The notes beneath the pieces were generated by a model, which worked only from the letters and a program-made list of their open reading frames with translations, ran no database searches and was not told the origin of the DNA. Below are positions 15,091 to 23,987 of a DNA stretch of 51,116 nucleotides, piece after piece. Origin of the DNA: Anaeromyxobacter soli (GTDB lineage: Bacteria > Myxococcota > Myxococcia > Myxococcales > Anaeromyxobacteraceae); the NCBI RefSeq assembly GCF_022808855.1, contig NZ_JAKZLF010000005.1:1-51116 (forward strand), given 5' to 3'. Each line of letters begins with the position of its first letter. Within the stretch, counting starts at the first letter, position 1. The position numbers and the translations under genes are program-made.

Positions 15091-16272
15091 CTACCGGCCG
15101 CCCCGGACGAAGTCGATGCGGCCGAACAGGCCCGCGGACTCGTCGTCGGGCCCGGCGGCGAAGAAGAGCGTGCTCGCCGGCCCGGCCGCGCCGTCGTTGC
15201 CGAAGTCCAGGCCCCACAGCCCTTCGATGGTGATCCGGCCCCCCTTGCCGGTGAGGTACGCGCCGCCGCCTTCGGAGGCGTCGCCCGCGAGCGAGTAGCC
15301 GATGATGTGGCCGTCGCCGAAGTTCCCGACGAGCAGCTTCCCGCCGAACCGGCCGAACCCGGAGGCGGGGGCGAGGGCGATGCCCCACGGCGAGTCGAGC
15401 TTGCCTCGCGACGCGACGCGACCGATGAGCTCCCCGTCGGGCGTGAAGGCGTTCACGTACCCGTGGTGCTGGCCGGGCACGTCGTCGTGCCGGTCCGCGT
15501 CCTGCAGCGCGTACGTGACGTAGATCGTGCCGCCGATCGCCCGGATGCCGAACGGCACGTACCCCGCCGGGATGGTCGGGTCCCGGAAGCCGCCCGTCGT
15601 GGCGACGGGCTTGAACGCGCCGTCGAACACCCGCACCGCCCCGCCGTGGAAGTCGGTGGCGTAGAGCCGCTCGTCTCCGCTCGACGTCGCGGCGAGGGTC
15701 AGGCCCTTGTACACGGCGCCCGCGAGCGAGTCGTCCACCACGACCACGGTCGTCGTGGAGCGGATGGCCGGCGCGACGGGCGGAGGCACCTTCGGGTTCC
15801 AGGCGCTGAGGGTCCCGTCCTCGCTCGCGAAGATGAAGAAAGCCGGTTCGTGGGCGCCGCCGCTCGAGACCTCGAAGCTCCCGCCCGTGTTGCCGACCAC
15901 GCCGGTGGGACTGCCGGCGTGGCCGCCCGCGCCAGCGATGCTCACCACGAGCGGCGGAGCGCCGAACTGTGCGATCCCTTCGCCGTCGTAGAGCGTCGAG
16001 ACCCCGGCGCCGTTGTCGGACACCCACCACGGGCTCGCGCCCCGGTGCGTGATGCCCCAGGCGTTCACCAGGTTCGCGTCGAGGTGCTCGGCGGAGACGG
16101 CGCCGTCCGAGACGAGGTTCCGCTGAACGTAGAGGCCGCCGAGCGCCTCGCGCGCGGCCGGCGTGACCCCTTCGTCCGCGGCGCGGCCGGTCACGCCGGC
16201 GGTCAGCGACGCCGCGCACGCGAGGAGCGCGATCGGGAAGACAGGGTGTTTCGAGACGAGCTGCGGCTTCAT
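15091..16272 (-). CDS. TIGR03118 family secreted beta-propeller-like protein
   Basis: The 393-residue protein has a signal peptide (~1-31, FPIALLACAASLTAGV, cleavage near GRA). The mature protein begins YVQRNLVSDGAVSAEHLDANLVNAWGI, followed by SPWWVSDNGAGVSTLYDGEG and repeated blade-like segments (LSAWNPKVPP, LYATDFHGGAVRVFDGAF, FTPDGELIGRV, LDSPWGIALAP, GKLLVGNFGDGHI). This order and the opening are characteristic of the TIGR03118 family, whose function is not known. The frame is open to 17010, but ATG 16272 has GGAGGG upstream and starts the signal peptide. It lies 42 bp from the convergent TlpA-like gene and 326 bp from the upstream cupin gene. Confidence 0.8.
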   Translation of the reverse strand: MKPQLVSKHPVFPIALLACAASLTAGVTGRAADEGVTPAAREALGGLYVQRNLVSDGAVSAEHLDANLVNAWGITHRGASPWWVSDNGAGVSTLYDGEGIAQFGAPPLVVSIAGAGGHAGSPTGVVGNTGGSFEVSSGGAHEPAFFIFASEDGTLSAWNPKVPPPVAPAIRSTTTVVVVDDSLAGAVYKGLTLAATSSGDERLYATDFHGGAVRVFDGAFKPVATTGGFRDPTIPAGYVPFGIRAIGGTIYVTYALQDADRHDDVPGQHHGYVNAFTPDGELIGRVASRGKLDSPWGIALAPASGFGRFGGKLLVGNFGDGHIIGYSLAGDASEGGGAYLTGKGGRITIEGLWGLDFGNDGAAGPASTLFFAAGPDDESAGLFGRIDFVRGGR

Positions 16273-16598
16273 CGGCGAGCCCTCCGGCGCCGAGGTGCCG
16301 CGCCTTCGCGCCGCGACGCGCGTGCTCGGGCGCGGGACCCGCCTCGGCTCGCAGAGGACTGACGCGCCGGCGGAGAATCGGTTTCGCTCCCGGGGGCGGC
16401 CCTGCGGGGCGACCCGACGTGGGCATCGCGCGACCGCGCGAGCGATCCACTCGCTCCTCGGCGCGGAGGAGCGGGGCCGGGCGACGACCCGCGCGCGCGG
16501 CGAGGCCGCGCCCGGCTCCTCGATGGGGAGCTCGGCCGAGGTCGTGGCGGCCCGCGCTCGCACGAGCCGGACGGCCGAACGGTGGCCGAGCGCCCGGG
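16273..16598. other. Intergenic stretch without recognised gene
   Basis: These 326 bp separate the cupin stop from the TIGR03118 start, both genes being leftward. All frames are open because of high GC, but none has a coding pattern that I trust. The GGAGGG ribosome site of the TIGR03118 gene lies at the left end. Confidence 0.5.
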
Positions 16599-17165
16599 TC
16601 ACTTCTTCCCGCGCGCGCCGGCCTCTGCCGGCGGACCCTTCCTCGCCTGCGGCGCGTTGCGCGGGTCGTCGGACGCGCGGACGTACTTGATGCCCCAGGG
16701 GCCCTGGGCGTTGAGCTGGAGCACCGTGTCCTTCGAGGCCTTCGCGAAGTGCTGCATCCCGGGCTCGAGCACGAAGAAGCTCCCCTCCGGCAGCTTCTCG
16801 AGCTTGCTCTCGTCGAAGTCGGCGCCCATGCCGAGCGAGAACTCGCCGCTCATCACCGTCACGCGCTCGACCTTGGGGTGCGTGTGCGGCGCGATCTTGT
16901 AGCCGGCCGGCACCTTGAGACGCATCGTGAACATCCCCTCCTTGCCCGGATCGCCCTCCAGCACCGCCGCCTGCGCACCGGGCGGGAGCGCCGCCGGTCC
17001 GGCGGACCACTGGATGGAGTCCCCCGTCTTCAGGATGGCTTGCTTCTCCGAGCCCGTCCCCGCCTTGGCGGCGCCCTCGTGCTGTCCAGCCAGCGCGGAC
17101 CCGGGGCCATACGCGACCACGATCACCGCCGCGAGGCTCGCGGCGTGCAGCTTACGTGTCCACAT
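16599..17165 (-). CDS. Periplasmic cupin-domain protein
   Basis: The 188-residue protein has a signal peptide (~1-26, ending SALAG). A single cupin domain follows: motif 1 reads PHTHPKVERVTVMSGEFSLGMG near 92-114, and motif 2 lies in LPEGSFFVLEPGMQHFAKAS near 128-147, giving the His/His/Glu/His set that binds a metal. Secreted cupins of this type are often annotated as anti-sigma ChrR-like or DUF4437-like; the substrate cannot be inferred. The C terminus is Lys/Arg/Gly-rich. The start ATG at 17165 is preceded by GGAGGAG, and the complementary CTCCTCC lies just upstream in the same mRNA, so translation may be gated by a hairpin. Confidence 0.78.
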   Translation of the reverse strand: MWTRKLHAASLAAVIVVAYGPGSALAGQHEGAAKAGTGSEKQAILKTGDSIQWSAGPAALPPGAQAAVLEGDPGKEGMFTMRLKVPAGYKIAPHTHPKVERVTVMSGEFSLGMGADFDESKLEKLPEGSFFVLEPGMQHFAKASKDTVLQLNAQGPWGIKYVRASDDPRNAPQARKGPPAEAGARGKK

Positions 17166-17169
17166 GTTT

Positions 17170-17196
17170 CTCCTCCTGCCCGATGAGTCGGAGGAG
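17170..17196 (-). promoter_or_regulatory. Possible ribosome-site-sequestering hairpin before cupin gene
   Basis: In the leftward mRNA, CTCCTCC (17190-17196) is followed after 13 nt by its exact complement GGAGGAG (17170-17176), which is the cupin gene's Shine-Dalgarno sequence 4 nt before the ATG. Pairing would block the ribosome site. Whether it is temperature-, ligand- or protein-controlled is unknown. Confidence 0.5.
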
Positions 17197-17388
17197 GTGC
17201 CCGCCTTCGCGCGCGCTGCGGACCGTCAGGTGTGCGGGTCGTTCCTCCCGACCCTTCGACACCGGGGCGCATAATCTGCCTGCGCCAACGCGGCGCACGT
17301 AAAAGTTCGCTGAGCGGCCACCGGCCGGCCCCCGCTCCCTCGGCCGCCCCATGGCCCCCCGCCCGCGGGCGCGGTAAGGTCGCGGGCC

Positions 17389-19620
17389 ATGCGCCTCGCG
17401 ACCTCCGTCCCCGAGCTCCCCCAGGCCCCGGCCGATCGCCCCGACGCCGCCTCCCGCGTCGAGCGCCGGCATCGCCTCAAGTTCCACCGCGCCGGAGGCC
17501 TCGATCAGCTCGCGCTGGAGAGCGGCGCCGACCTCCTCGCGCTCGAGGAGCTCGACCAGAAGCTCTGGATCGCCCTCTCCTGCCCCACCCGCGGCCTCGA
17601 GCTGGACCCGCGGACCCTCGACCTCCTCGACCTCGATCGCGACGGGCGCGTCCGGGCGCCCGAGATCCTCGCCGCCATCCGGTTCTGCGCGGCGCGGCTG
17701 CGCGACGTGGGGCTCGTCCTCTTCGGAGCCGACGCGCTGGCGCTCGACGCCCTCCGCGACGACACGCCCGAGGGCAAGGCGGCGCTCGGGGCCGCCCGGC
17801 GCCTGCTCGCGCACGTCGGCCGCCCGGAGGCGACCGCGATCCGCGCGGCGGACGTGGCGGACACCACGAAGGTGTTCGAGCACACGCTCTTCAACGGCGA
17901 CGGCGTCGTGCCGCCGGAGTCCGCGCCGGATCCCGGGACCCGCCAGACCCTCCTCGACATCGTGACCACGATGGGCGGCCTCGCGGACCGGAGCGGCAAG
18001 CTCGGGGTGGACCGGGCGCGCGCGGACGCGTTCTTCGCGGAGGCGGAGGCCTTCGCCGAGTTCTGGCGGCGCGGCGAGGCGAGCGCGGAGGTGATGGCGC
18101 TCGGCGACCGCACCGCGGCCGCGCACGCGGCCGTCCGGGCCGTGCGCGCGAAGGTGGACGACTTCTTCGTCCGCTGCGGCCTCGCCGCCATGGAGCCGCG
18201 CTCCGCCCTCGCCCTGAACCGGACCGAGCCCGAGTACGCCGCGCTCGCGGCGAGGGAGCTCGCCGCGGCCGGCGCCGAGGTGGCCGCCTTCCCCCTCGCG
18301 CGCGTCGAGCCCGGGCGCGCGCTCCCGCTCTCGGGTGGCGTGAACCCGGCCTGGGCGGCGGCGATCGCCGCGCTCCAGCGCGACGCCGTCGTCCCGGTGC
18401 ACGGGCCCGGCAAGGACGCGCTCACGCTCGAGGAGTGGACGGACCTCGTCGCGCGCTTCTCGCCCTACGAGGCGTGGCTCGCGACGAAGACCGGCGCCCG
18501 GGTCGAGGCGCTCGGGATCGCGCGCGTGCGCGAGCTCCTCGCGGCGGGCCGGGCTCCCGTCCAGGCGCTCCTCGCCGAGGACGAGGCCCACGCCGCCGAG
18601 GCCTCGGCGATCGCCGACGTCGTCCGGCTCGTCCACTACTGCCGGGACCTCGGGACGCTGCTCAAGAACTTCGTGTCGTTCGCGGACTTCTACGACCCGC
18701 TCCGCCCCGCGGTGTTCCAGGCCGGGACGCTCTTCCTCGACGCGCGCAGCTGCGAGCTGTGCATCCGCGTGGACGACCCCGGCGCGCACGCCTCGATCGC
18801 CTCGCTGTCCCGGATGTACCTCGCCTACTGCGAGTGCCGCCGGCCCGGCGGCGAGGCGATGAAGATCGTGGCCTGCTTCACGCAGGGCGACTCGGACTAC
18901 CTGATGGTGGGCCGCAACGGCGTGTTCTACGACCGGCAGGGACGGGACTGGGACGCGACGATCGTGAAGATCGTCGAGAACCCCATCAGCATCCGCCAGG
19001 CGTTCTGGGCTCCGTACAAGAAGGCCCTGCGGTTCGTCGAGGAGCAGGTCGCGCGCTTCGCGCACGCGAAGCAGAAGGCCGCGGACGACCACGTCCAGTC
19101 CACCGCGACGCACGTGACCGACGCCGCCATCGGCGAGAAGGCCCCCCCGCCCCCCCCGCCCGTCGACGTCGGCAAGATGGTCGGTATCATCGCCGCCCTG
19201 GGCGTCGGCATCGGCGCCCTCGGCACGCTGCTCGGCGGGTTCGTCACGGGGTTCATGGACCTGAAGCCCTGGTGGGCGAAGGTCATCGCGGTGGCGGCGA
19301 TGGTCCTCGTCGTGTCGGGGCCGTCGGTGCTCATCTCCTGGCTCAAGCTCCGGCACCGGACGCTCGGGCCCATCCTCGACGCGAACGGCTGGGCCGTGAA
19401 CGGGCGCGTGCGGATCAACCTGCCGCTCGGGACCGCGCTCACCGACCGCGCCGTCCTGCCCGCGGGCGCGCGCCGGACGCTCGACGATCCGTACGCGGAC
19501 GACACGGCGAAGCGCCGGCGCCGCCTGCTCTGGCTCGCCGCGGCCGCCGCGGCCCTCGCCCTCGGCGCCGCGAGGTACCTCGGCCACTGGCCGTTCGGCC
19601 CGCCGTTCTGGCGGGGGTAG
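17389..19620 (+). CDS. EF-hand membrane protein of unknown function
   Basis: The 743-residue protein was not assigned to a named family. Residues 81-92 (DLDRDGRVRAPE) fit the canonical 12-residue EF-hand calcium loop with D81, D83, D85, G86, V88 and E92. A second, degenerate loop (FNGDGVVPPES) lies near 164. The middle (~200-560) looks soluble and helical, with four cysteines in SCELCIRV and YLAYCECRR and a conserved-looking MKIVACFTQGDSDYLMVGRNGVFYDRQG. A seven-proline tract near 586 precedes two hydrophobic helices (~597-660), and another helix lies at ~712-730, so the large N-terminal part is probably cytoplasmic and anchored at its C terminus. ATG 17389 has no strong ribosome site. It is transcribed alone. 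Confidence 0.7.
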   Translation: MRLATSVPELPQAPADRPDAASRVERRHRLKFHRAGGLDQLALESGADLLALEELDQKLWIALSCPTRGLELDPRTLDLLDLDRDGRVRAPEILAAIRFCAARLRDVGLVLFGADALALDALRDDTPEGKAALGAARRLLAHVGRPEATAIRAADVADTTKVFEHTLFNGDGVVPPESAPDPGTRQTLLDIVTTMGGLADRSGKLGVDRARADAFFAEAEAFAEFWRRGEASAEVMALGDRTAAAHAAVRAVRAKVDDFFVRCGLAAMEPRSALALNRTEPEYAALAARELAAAGAEVAAFPLARVEPGRALPLSGGVNPAWAAAIAALQRDAVVPVHGPGKDALTLEEWTDLVARFSPYEAWLATKTGARVEALGIARVRELLAAGRAPVQALLAEDEAHAAEASAIADVVRLVHYCRDLGTLLKNFVSFADFYDPLRPAVFQAGTLFLDARSCELCIRVDDPGAHASIASLSRMYLAYCECRRPGGEAMKIVACFTQGDSDYLMVGRNGVFYDRQGRDWDATIVKIVENPISIRQAFWAPYKKALRFVEEQVARFAHAKQKAADDHVQSTATHVTDAAIGEKAPPPPPPVDVGKMVGIIAALGVGIGALGTLLGGFVTGFMDLKPWWAKVIAVAAMVLVVSGPSVLISWLKLRHRTLGPILDANGWAVNGRVRINLPLGTALTDRAVLPAGARRTLDDPYADDTAKRRRRLLWLAAAAAALALGAARYLGHWPFGPPFWRG

Positions 19621-19659
19621 CGAAGCGCGTCGCGCGGACGCGCGCCGGGGCGCCGTGCC

Positions 19660-21594
19660 TCAGCCGCGCCGCGCGACGAGCGCGGTCAGCTCGTCGAGGA
19701 GGGCCGGCTTCCCGAGGTGCGCCTCGAAGCCGGCCGCCTTCGCCCGTTCCTTGTCCTCCGGCTGAGCGTAGCCGCTGAGGGCGATGAGGCGCATCCCGCG
19801 GAGCGACGCGTCCGCGCGCAGCTCGCGGGCGACCTGGTACCCGTCCACGTCGGGCAGGCCGATGTCGCAGAGGACCAGCTCGGGCCTGAGCTCGCGCGCC
19901 TTCGCGATCCCCGACAGGCCGTCGGTCGCGACGTGCACCCGGTGCCCCTCCATCTCCAGCACCTCGGCGATGGTCTGCGCCGCGTCCACGTTGTCCTCGA
20001 TGACGAGGATGTCCACGCGCCGCGCGCTCGCCGGGGCCCGGGGCGGGGGCTGAGCCGCCGGCGGGCCGGGCGCCGCCGGCAGCGTCACGACGAACTCCGA
20101 GCCGCGGCCGGCGCCCTCGCTGTCCGCGCGCACGCCGCCGCCGTGGAGCTCGACGAGCCCCTTCACGAGGGCGAGCCCGAGGCCGAGGCCGCCGCGCGTC
20201 CGCGCGAGCCCCTCGTCCGCCTGGACGAACGGCTCGAAGACGCGCGGCAGGAGCTCGGGGACGATGCCGAGGCCGTCGTCGCGCACGCGGATCTCGGCCC
20301 GCCCGGCGTCCGTCGTGACGGCGACCGTCACCGCCCCGCCCTCGCGGCTGAACTTCGCGGCGTTCAGGAGCAGGTTCCCGACGACCTGCGCGATCCGCGT
20401 CGCGTCCGCCTCGACCCACACCGGGCCGGCGTTCTCGACGCGCAGCTCGAGGTGCCGTCCGGCGAAGATCGTCCGGTGGTCGTCGCAGGTCCGCGCGACC
20501 ACCTCGCGCAGGTCGACGCGCGAGCGCTGCAGCTCGATCTTTCCGCGCGAGATGCGCGTCACGTCGAGGAGGTCGTCGACGAGGCGCGTGAGGTGCTCGG
20601 TCTGGCGGCGGATCACGTCCCTCGCCCGCGCCGCCTGGTCGCTGCCCGCCGGCGCGCGATCGAGGAGGTAGATGCTGCTGCGGATGGGCGCGAGGAGGTT
20701 GCGCAGCTCGTGCGAGAGGACGCCGAGGAACTCGGTCTTGAGCCGATCGGCCTCGCGCAGCCGCTCCTCCGCGCGCTTGCGCTCGGTGACGTCCATGACG
20801 TAGCCGTGCCAGATGAGGCTCCCGTCCGGCTCGTCCGTGGGGACCGACCAGCCCTCGAGCCAGCGCACCCCCTTCCTCGGGTGCCGGTAGCGGAACACGT
20901 CGTGCCAGCGGGACCTCGTGCGGGCCGCCTCCTCGAGGACCTCGAGCACGCGCTGCAGGTCGTCCGGGTGGACGTTGGCGACGAGGGGGCCGAAGTCCGC
21001 CGCGAGCACCTCCCGCGGGATGCCGTAGAGGTCCTCGGCCGCCGGGGTGGTGAACGGCATGCACGCCGTGCCGTCGGGCCGGAGCCGGTAGGAGCAGATG
21101 ACCCCCGGAACGCTCGCCGCGACCTTGGCGAGCTGATCCTTGAGCGCGCGCTGCTCCGCCAGCGCCTCCTCGGCGCGCCTCGCCTCGGCGTCGAGGGCGG
21201 GCGGAGCCGCGCCGGCCGCGCCCTCGGAATGCTCCGATGCGTCACGCACCGTGAACAGGATGCCGGTGCCCGTCTCCGTCGGCACCGGCGAGAGCTGCCC
21301 CTCCCACCACACCTCGCGGCCGAGCACCCGCTCTCCGTGGCGAGGGACCTTCACCGTCTCGCCGCGCTGGACGCGCTCGTAGAGCGAGAGGGCCACCTCG
21401 CGCGTGTCGGGGAACACGGCGAGGATGTCCTCGCCCTCGACGCGCTCCGCGGTGTAGCCGGTGCAGCGCAGCCACTCCGCGTTCGCGCGCAGCACCGTCA
21501 GGTTCGGCGCGACGAAGCAGAGGCCGATCCCCGCGCGGGCGAACAGCAGCCCCAGCACCTCGGTCGAGAGCGCCGCCCGCTCCTGGATGGCCAT
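19660..21594 (-). CDS. PAS-PAS hybrid sensor histidine kinase with receiver domain
   Basis: The 644-residue soluble protein contains, in order, PAS 1 (~8-118), a short coiled linker, PAS 2 with PAC (~160-272, PRKGVRWLEGWSV), HisKA (~287-350; phosphoacceptor H295 in SHELRN), HATPase (~390-508; N-box N411, G1 box DDGLGI near 440, G2 GGLGLGLALVKGL) and a C-terminal receiver (~527-644; phosphoacceptor D577, S607, K629). It would sense a cytosolic cue through the PAS domains and relay phosphate His to Asp. There are no membrane segments and no adjacent output regulator, so the downstream partner is unknown. ATG 21594 was chosen because the PAS begins there. The frame is open to 21708 without conserved sequence. 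Confidence 0.88.
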   Translation of the reverse strand: MAIQERAALSTEVLGLLFARAGIGLCFVAPNLTVLRANAEWLRCTGYTAERVEGEDILAVFPDTREVALSLYERVQRGETVKVPRHGERVLGREVWWEGQLSPVPTETGTGILFTVRDASEHSEGAAGAAPPALDAEARRAEEALAEQRALKDQLAKVAASVPGVICSYRLRPDGTACMPFTTPAAEDLYGIPREVLAADFGPLVANVHPDDLQRVLEVLEEAARTRSRWHDVFRYRHPRKGVRWLEGWSVPTDEPDGSLIWHGYVMDVTERKRAEERLREADRLKTEFLGVLSHELRNLLAPIRSSIYLLDRAPAGSDQAARARDVIRRQTEHLTRLVDDLLDVTRISRGKIELQRSRVDLREVVARTCDDHRTIFAGRHLELRVENAGPVWVEADATRIAQVVGNLLLNAAKFSREGGAVTVAVTTDAGRAEIRVRDDGLGIVPELLPRVFEPFVQADEGLARTRGGLGLGLALVKGLVELHGGGVRADSEGAGRGSEFVVTLPAAPGPPAAQPPPRAPASARRVDILVIEDNVDAAQTIAEVLEMEGHRVHVATDGLSGIAKARELRPELVLCDIGLPDVDGYQVARELRADASLRGMRLIALSGYAQPEDKERAKAAGFEAHLGKPALLDELTALVARRG

Positions 21595-21853
21595 GGAAGC
21601 CCCCGCGGCGCGCGCGTCCCAGGGCACCTGCGGCCGCGCTCCGCCTGCGACAGAGTAGCGCACCCGCGCCGCGCGAGGGGCGACGGCGAGACCATCCCTC
21701 GCCAGCACGTCCGTCCCGGCGCGTCGCGCGCTCGCGGAACGACTCGCGCGGCCTGGCCAGGAGCCACTCGGCGCACATCGGCGCCGGACGCCCTCCTTTG
21801 CGCGTCCCGCGACGTCGGTACAATGTCGCTCTTCCCTTCACCGGAGGTCCGTG

Positions 21854-22630
21854 ATGCGCACCGTCGTCGTCGTCGCCCTCGTCGGGCTCACGTCTGCCTG
21901 CGTCTCCTCGGGAAAGTTCCGCAACAAGTCCGCCGAGGCCGACGAGCTGCGGGCGCACGGGGCCGAGCTCGAGGCCACCCTCGCGCGGACCAACGGCGAG
22001 CTCGAGAAGCGCACCGAGGAGGCCCGCGCCCTCCAGGCGCAGGTCGCCGAGCTCTCCTCGTCGCGGGGCACGCTCGAGGCGCGCGTGAACGAGCTCTCGA
22101 CGTCCAAGAGCAAGCTCGAGACCGTCAAGGCGGAGCTCGAGAAGAAGAGCTCGGAGTACGAGAAGATGGCGAACGCGCTGCGCGGAGAGATCGACGCGGG
22201 CCGCGTCGAGCTCACCGAGCTCCGCGGCAAGATGACCGTCAAGATGAAGGACAAGATCCTCTTCTCCTCGGGCTCGGCGACGCTCGGCAAGCCCGGCAAG
22301 GGCGCGCTCGCGGCGGTCGCGGAGGTCCTGCGCGGCGTGGAGGGCAAGGTCATCCGCGTCGAGGGGCACACCGACAACGTGCCGCTCGGCCGCGGCGGGT
22401 TCGTGTCGAACTGGGACCTGTCGGTCGCGCGCGCCCTCGCGGTCGTGAGGTTCCTGCAGGAGGCGGGGGTCGAGCCGACGCGCCTCGCCGCCGCGGGCTA
22501 CGGCGAGTACCAGCCCATCGCCCCGAACGACACGCCGGAGGGCCGCAGCCAGAACCGGCGCATCGAGATCGTCCTCGCGCCCGGCGAGGCACCCGTCCCC
22601 GCTCCCGCGCCCGCTCCCGCGGCGCTGTGA
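21854..22630 (+). CDS. OmpA-family lipoprotein with coiled coil
   Basis: The 258-residue protein has a lipobox (GLTSAC, lipidated Cys 16), a long Glu/Ala/Leu/Lys heptad-type coiled coil (~28-125; LEATLARTNGELEKRTEEA, then LETVKAELEKKSSEYEKM) and a C-terminal OmpA-like peptidoglycan-binding domain (~132-250) with ILFSSGSATL, VEGHTDNVPL, WDLSVARALAVVRFL and GRSQNRRIEIVLAPG. It likely bridges the outer membrane and the cell wall, with the coiled coil as spacer or trimer stalk, in the manner of Pal/MotB-tail proteins. ATG 21854 has GGAGGT 5 bp upstream, better placed than for the in-frame GTG at 21851. A Pro/Ala tail ends the protein. Confidence 0.88.
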   Translation: MRTVVVVALVGLTSACVSSGKFRNKSAEADELRAHGAELEATLARTNGELEKRTEEARALQAQVAELSSSRGTLEARVNELSTSKSKLETVKAELEKKSSEYEKMANALRGEIDAGRVELTELRGKMTVKMKDKILFSSGSATLGKPGKGALAAVAEVLRGVEGKVIRVEGHTDNVPLGRGGFVSNWDLSVARALAVVRFLQEAGVEPTRLAAAGYGEYQPIAPNDTPEGRSQNRRIEIVLAPGEAPVPAPAPAPAAL

Positions 22631-22652
22631 GCCGAGGTCCCCCGCCCGCGCC

Positions 22653-23987
22653 CTACGGCGCCCGGGCCCGGGCACGGGCCCCCGACGCCGTCGGGCGGGG
22701 AGGACGCGGCGGGCGCGGCCCGCGCACGCCGAGCGCCGCCGCCTCCGCCTCGATCCTGCCGACGAGGTCCGCGGGCTCGGCGAGGACCGCCGCGTCGGAG
22801 CGCACGCCGACGCGCACCTCGCCCGCGTAGCTCAGGACGCTCACGCCGAGGCCGAGGCTCGCGGGGTGCGGGACCCAGAACATCGCGCTCGCGAGCGGCA
22901 GGCCCGCCAGGTGGACGCGGGTCCTCGGCCCGGGGAGGTTCGTGAGCACGAGCGAGGCCTTGCGCGCGAAGAAGCGCGTGAGCGCGTGCTGGACCGCGTC
23001 GGGCGCGTAGCCCGCGAGCGCGAGCACGTCGTGGGCCACGACGGCGCCCGCCCCGGCGCGGAGCGCGGCGACGCGGGCGTGGACCGCCTCGAGCCGCGCG
23101 ACGGGCGTCCCGAGATCGATCGGCAGGTCGAGGAACACGACCCCGAAGCGGTTCCCGAGCGAGGCGTCGGCCCCGAGGTCCGGGCGGGCAGGACGGAAGT
23201 TCACGGGGACGAGCGCGCGCACGGGGACGAGCGGCGCCCGGCGGCTCGCGAGCAGCGACCGGAGCGCGCCGGCGATCGCCGCCACCAGCACGTCGTTCAC
23301 CGTGGCCCCGCGGCGATGCCCCGCCTCGCGGACGGCGCCGAGCGGCACGCCTCCTGACCACGCCACCCTGCGCACGCCGGAGAGCTCCGCCGCGGAGAGG
23401 ACCTTCGGATCGCTCGACATCGCGGCGAGCCGCGCGAGCGTCGCGGCGAACGCGGCGGCGTCCCGCGCGGCGGCGAGCCGCGCGCTCCCGAGCCACGGGC
23501 GCCCGCGATGCACCGCCTCGATGTGGGCGCGCGGGGCGTCCTCGGCGGCGTGCTCGTCCGAGAGGGCGAGGAGCAGCGCCACGAGCGCGAACCCGTCGCC
23601 GAGCGCGTGGTGGAGCTTCGCCACGATCGCCCCGCCGCGCCCGCGCTCCCGCACGACGTGGACGCGCCAGAGCGGGTGCGCCGGGTCGAGCCGGGAGGAG
23701 GTCACCTCGCCGACGAACTCGGGGAGCGTGCCGCGCGCGAGCTCGACCGGGACCAGGTGTCGCCGGAGCGAGAACCCGGGATCCGGCTCCCAGCCCGGCG
23801 CTCCCAGGAGACGGGGCACCGGCCGCTGCCGGAAGCGCTCGACCGCGAGCAGCCGCTCCTCGACGAGGCGCCGGACGCGCGCGAGCGCGACCGGCCCGCG
23901 GAACGTGAGGAGCGCCACGACGTCGGCCTCGTTCCTCGGCCGATCCATGCGGTACCAGGACGCGTCGCCCGCCGTCATCCGCTGCAT
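22653..23987 (-). CDS. Wax ester synthase/diacylglycerol acyltransferase (WS/DGAT)
   Basis: The 444-residue protein contains the catalytic HHxxxDG motif as H126-H127-A-L-G-D131-G132 in the middle of a condensation-like fold. PLWRVHVV lies shortly before it, and NDVLVAAIAGALRSLL (~225) and FARKASLVLTNLPGPRTRVHLAG (~335) follow, in the order of bacterial WS/DGATs. These enzymes join acyl-CoA to a fatty alcohol or diacylglycerol to make storage neutral lipid. The C terminus is Arg/Pro-rich. The frame extends to 24164, but ATG 23987 has GGAGG 6 bp upstream and starts the conserved sequence. The divergent neighbour is psiE-like, with a strong hairpin in the intergenic region. Confidence 0.85.
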   Translation of the reverse strand: MQRMTAGDASWYRMDRPRNEADVVALLTFRGPVALARVRRLVEERLLAVERFRQRPVPRLLGAPGWEPDPGFSLRRHLVPVELARGTLPEFVGEVTSSRLDPAHPLWRVHVVRERGRGGAIVAKLHHALGDGFALVALLLALSDEHAAEDAPRAHIEAVHRGRPWLGSARLAAARDAAAFAATLARLAAMSSDPKVLSAAELSGVRRVAWSGGVPLGAVREAGHRRGATVNDVLVAAIAGALRSLLASRRAPLVPVRALVPVNFRPARPDLGADASLGNRFGVVFLDLPIDLGTPVARLEAVHARVAALRAGAGAVVAHDVLALAGYAPDAVQHALTRFFARKASLVLTNLPGPRTRVHLAGLPLASAMFWVPHPASLGLGVSVLSYAGEVRVGVRSDAAVLAEPADLVGRIEAEAAALGVRGPRPPRPPRPTASGARARARAP

